Assembly: GCF_002483235.1 (NCBI RefSeq)
Contig: NZ_DLHN01000028.1
Coordinates: 75,951-139,950 of the forward strand
Length of the DNA stretch: 64,000 nt
Source of the DNA: Pedobacter glucosidilyticus
GTDB lineage: Bacteria; Bacteroidota; Bacteroidia; Sphingobacteriales; Sphingobacteriaceae
Direction of reading: 5' to 3'
The position numbers and the translations under genes were made by a program. Each line of letters opens with the position of its first letter. Positions within the stretch are counted from its first letter, which is position 1. This document shows positions 62,233 to 64,000 of the stretch, one piece after another. A model generated the notes under the pieces. It made no database searches, was not told the origin of the DNA, and saw only the letters and a list, made by a program, of their open reading frames with translations.

Positions 62233-62295
62233 TTGTAAAATATTCCAACTAAGGAAAAAACTTTAAAATAATTATTAAACATAAAAAATAAAAAC

Positions 62296-62631
62296 ATGAA
62301 AAAGAAAATCACATTATTAAGCATTGCTCTACTATTTGCATGTATAAGCCAGGCACAAGAACGAGATAGTTTAAAAAGCAACCAGGCAAAGCACATCAGT
62401 AAAGAACTGGCTATCTCCCAAGAAAAAGCAGAAAAAGTTACACAAATTATGGATGCATATAAAAGCCAGGCCAAAGCGGTTTTAGCAAATACAACTTTAA
62501 GCAAACAGCAAATAAGCAGACAAATGGCTGCTTTAATAGCAGAAAAAAATCAGAAACTAGGGCAAATTCTTACAGAAGCACAAATGGATAAAATAGTACC
62601 TACTACAGAACGAAATCAAGTTAAAAAATAA
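62296..62631 (+). CDS. Small Spy/CpxP-like periplasmic protein
   Basis: This 111-residue protein has a signal peptide (ending ISQAQ) and an all-helical mature part: HISKELAISQEKAEKVTQIM, ...QQISRQMAALIAEKNQKL and ILTEAQMDKI. This is the LTxxQ-like pattern of Spy/CpxP and DUF4890-type proteins, which act as periplasmic chaperones or metal-stress proteins. It sits inside the DUF6252-like array, and its last 43 coding bases plus spacer are copied between lipoprotein copies 1-2 and 2-3. Confidence 0.7.
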   Translation: MKKKITLLSIALLFACISQAQERDSLKSNQAKHISKELAISQEKAEKVTQIMDAYKSQAKAVLANTTLSKQQISRQMAALIAEKNQKLGQILTEAQMDKIVPTTERNQVKK

Positions 62632-62642
62632 AAACAAACATC

Positions 62643-63176
62643 ATGAAAACATTAAAATACATCATCATACTCATAAGCTATTTCAGCTTAAGTGCATCTT
62701 CTTGTAAAAAAGATAAAACCGGAATAGATGCTTTACCAGCAGCTACACAAGAAGGTAGGAACACCTTTGGTTGTCTGGTTAATGGGGAGGTATTCAGCCT
62801 AAAACGCCAAGGATTAGGGCCATTATTTCAATGTTATTATACAAATTATCAACAAGAAGGCTATTATTTCAAATTGTCCGCTTATAGTGATAACAAAGGT
62901 TATGACAAGACTATTGTTTTAAGCAGTGATAGCCTAAAACTTGAGGAAAATAAGATTTATAATTTAGGATTACCAAATATTTTAGGAGACACAGCTGCGG
63001 AATATATATATACAACTCCAAATTTTTATATAGTTAAAGACAAAAGAGGTCAACTTAAAATTACTAAACTGGATGAAATCAAAAGGATTATATCCGGTAC
63101 ATTTTGGTTTGATGCAGTAAATGAAGCGGGAGAAAAGGTAGAGGTTAGAGAAGGACGTTTTGATATGAAGTATTAA
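62643..63176 (+). CDS. DUF6252-like lipoprotein, copy 4 (type B middle)
   Basis: This 177-residue paralogue begins with the shared MKTLKYIIILISYFSLSASS lipoprotein signal. The middle (LKRQGLGPLFQCYYTNY, LSSDSLKLEENKIYNLG) resembles copy 2. The ending GQLKITKLDEIKRIISGTFW and FDAVNEAGEKVEVREGRFD is constant. Because it directly follows the Spy-like gene in its native spacing, it is the likely parent of the amplified unit. Confidence 0.8.
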   Translation: MKTLKYIIILISYFSLSASSCKKDKTGIDALPAATQEGRNTFGCLVNGEVFSLKRQGLGPLFQCYYTNYQQEGYYFKLSAYSDNKGYDKTIVLSSDSLKLEENKIYNLGLPNILGDTAAEYIYTTPNFYIVKDKRGQLKITKLDEIKRIISGTFWFDAVNEAGEKVEVREGRFDMKY

Positions 63177-63196
63177 TAGATTCTTAACAGTACATT

Positions 63197-63985
63197 ATGA
63201 AACCAATTTTTAAGTTTAAAATAGCCATAATCATATTTTTAGCTATCTTATTTACAGGGCTAAAAGTATGGTCGCAACCTGTAGGTGCTACCATTAGCAA
63301 TCCTATTCAAGCAGGTACATTAACACCAGGTATAACTTTTTCTGATACTAAAAATAATAGTCCAAGTAACGGATTCATAAATAATATAGGCCAAGCGAGT
63401 GATGATATTTATTATGGTTTTACTTTGGCAAGCAATGCAGAAGTAAGTATTTCGCATTGTGCTTCTGGCTTTGATACTTATATGTACCTCTTAAATGCTT
63501 CAGGAAGTATTATTGCTTCTAATGATGATTTAGGACCACTATGTTCGGGCTTACAGGCATCAATAAAAATATCTCTTGCTGCGGGCGCTTATTATGTAGT
63601 ATCAGAAGGGTATTCTAACAACAGCGGTGCTATTACCACTACTTTAAGTATCCCGGCTGCAAGTACAGAAGTAATTAATGTATTTGCACAACAAGTTGGC
63701 CAGGTGTTTTCTTCTTTAGAAACCAGCAGGGTACCTTTTGGCCTGCTGCGTGATGTAGCTATGGAGCAAACCAATCTGGATAACTATAATGGAACTGTAC
63801 TGGTAGACAGTAATTTTGTAAGTAATGCAGAATGGCATGCCATATACCAAACCTTAGTCTCCGCCAGTATTGGTAATAATACGCCAGACTTTCCGGAAAT
63901 GAAGCTGATAGATAGTTTGTGCTTTAATGAAAGAGGGTCGGGAATTAGGATCAAGCGTAAAAGTTGGGGAGACTTGAAGATTTGA
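63197..63985 (+). CDS. Secreted PPC-like-domain protein, possibly truncated
   Basis: This 262-residue protein has a signal peptide (about 1-26). Residues about 50-150 look like a bacterial pre-peptidase C-terminal-type beta-sandwich (ASDDIYYGFTLASNAEVSIS, FDTYMYLLNASGSIIASNDD). The rest (160-245) has FAQQVGQVFSSLETSRVPFG and MKLIDSLCFNERGSG. It then ends in a basic, unrelated-looking IRIKRKSWGDLKI and a stop 15 bases before the window edge. Similar Bacteroidota proteins that I recall continue for hundreds of residues, so a frameshift or rearrangement may have cut this one. Confidence 0.6.
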   Translation: MKPIFKFKIAIIIFLAILFTGLKVWSQPVGATISNPIQAGTLTPGITFSDTKNNSPSNGFINNIGQASDDIYYGFTLASNAEVSISHCASGFDTYMYLLNASGSIIASNDDLGPLCSGLQASIKISLAAGAYYVVSEGYSNNSGAITTTLSIPAASTEVINVFAQQVGQVFSSLETSRVPFGLLRDVAMEQTNLDNYNGTVLVDSNFVSNAEWHAIYQTLVSASIGNNTPDFPEMKLIDSLCFNERGSGIRIKRKSWGDLKI

Positions 63986-64000
63986 TTAATTTTGTAGAAA

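Overview
The window looks like chromosomal DNA from a member of the phylum Bacteroidota, most likely Sphingobacteriaceae (Pedobacter-like). The evidence is low G+C, a fused SecDF, a hybrid two-component system (HTCS) beside a glycoside hydrolase, a type IX secretion (T9SS) C-terminal tail, many secreted carbohydrate-active enzymes, and few Shine-Dalgarno-like sites. Family names come from motif recognition by eye; no database search was run.

Layout. 1-2.5 kb: the N-terminal part of a CHASE3-type sensor (minus strand, cut by the window edge), a DUF1905/YdeI-like protein, and a ChaA-type cation/proton antiporter. 2.7-11 kb: a tight six-gene minus-strand operon. It encodes a secreted SGNH (sialate O-acetylesterase family) esterase, a secreted GH95-like/DUF5703 hydrolase, a RuBisCO-like protein (RLP), a DUF1537 acid-sugar kinase, an Asp/Glu-racemase-fold protein lacking the second catalytic Cys, and a bile-acid:sodium-symporter-type transporter. 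It reads as a release, import, phosphorylation and C-C cleavage route for a sugar acid, and it is the best candidate here for an undescribed catabolic system. 11-25.8 kb: endonuclease V, NlpC/P60 lipoprotein, exonuclease, mutarotase, GH1, SecDF, thyA-folA, ispE, GH27, cupin, and an exported hydroxyisourate hydrolase. 25.8-34.9 kb: trpD-F-B-A preceded by a Trp-Trp-Trp leader peptide and an intrinsic terminator (classical attenuation), an SDR/GT2/recR operon, a sodium:solute symporter, a LOG-family protein and a YciE-like protein.

35-42 kb: pyrD, then an accessory stretch full of palindromic and dispersed repeats with gene remnants (a frameshifted winged-helix tail, a C-terminally shortened YhcG/DUF1016 nuclease) and unknown small genes, then a thiolase. 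42-51.4 kb: two POT peptide transporters, a polyprenol-phosphate mannosyltransferase-like GT2, a CE2-like esterase, ruvB, and a PgpH-like 7TM-HD phosphodiesterase. 51.5-52 kb: an intact tRNA-Ser(GCT) preceded by a 42-nt copy of its own 5' half. That copy is split by two related 22-nt hairpins and followed by a small GIY-YIG nuclease gene, which looks like a tRNA-targeting mobile element.

52-64 kb: an HTCS regulator and a GH3 enzyme whose start codon lies in a 15-bp-arm inverted repeat, a T9SS cargo protein of unknown activity, four tandem DUF6252-like lipoprotein paralogues with constant ends and variable middles, a Spy-like small periplasmic protein inside that array, and a PPC-like secreted protein ending close to the window edge.
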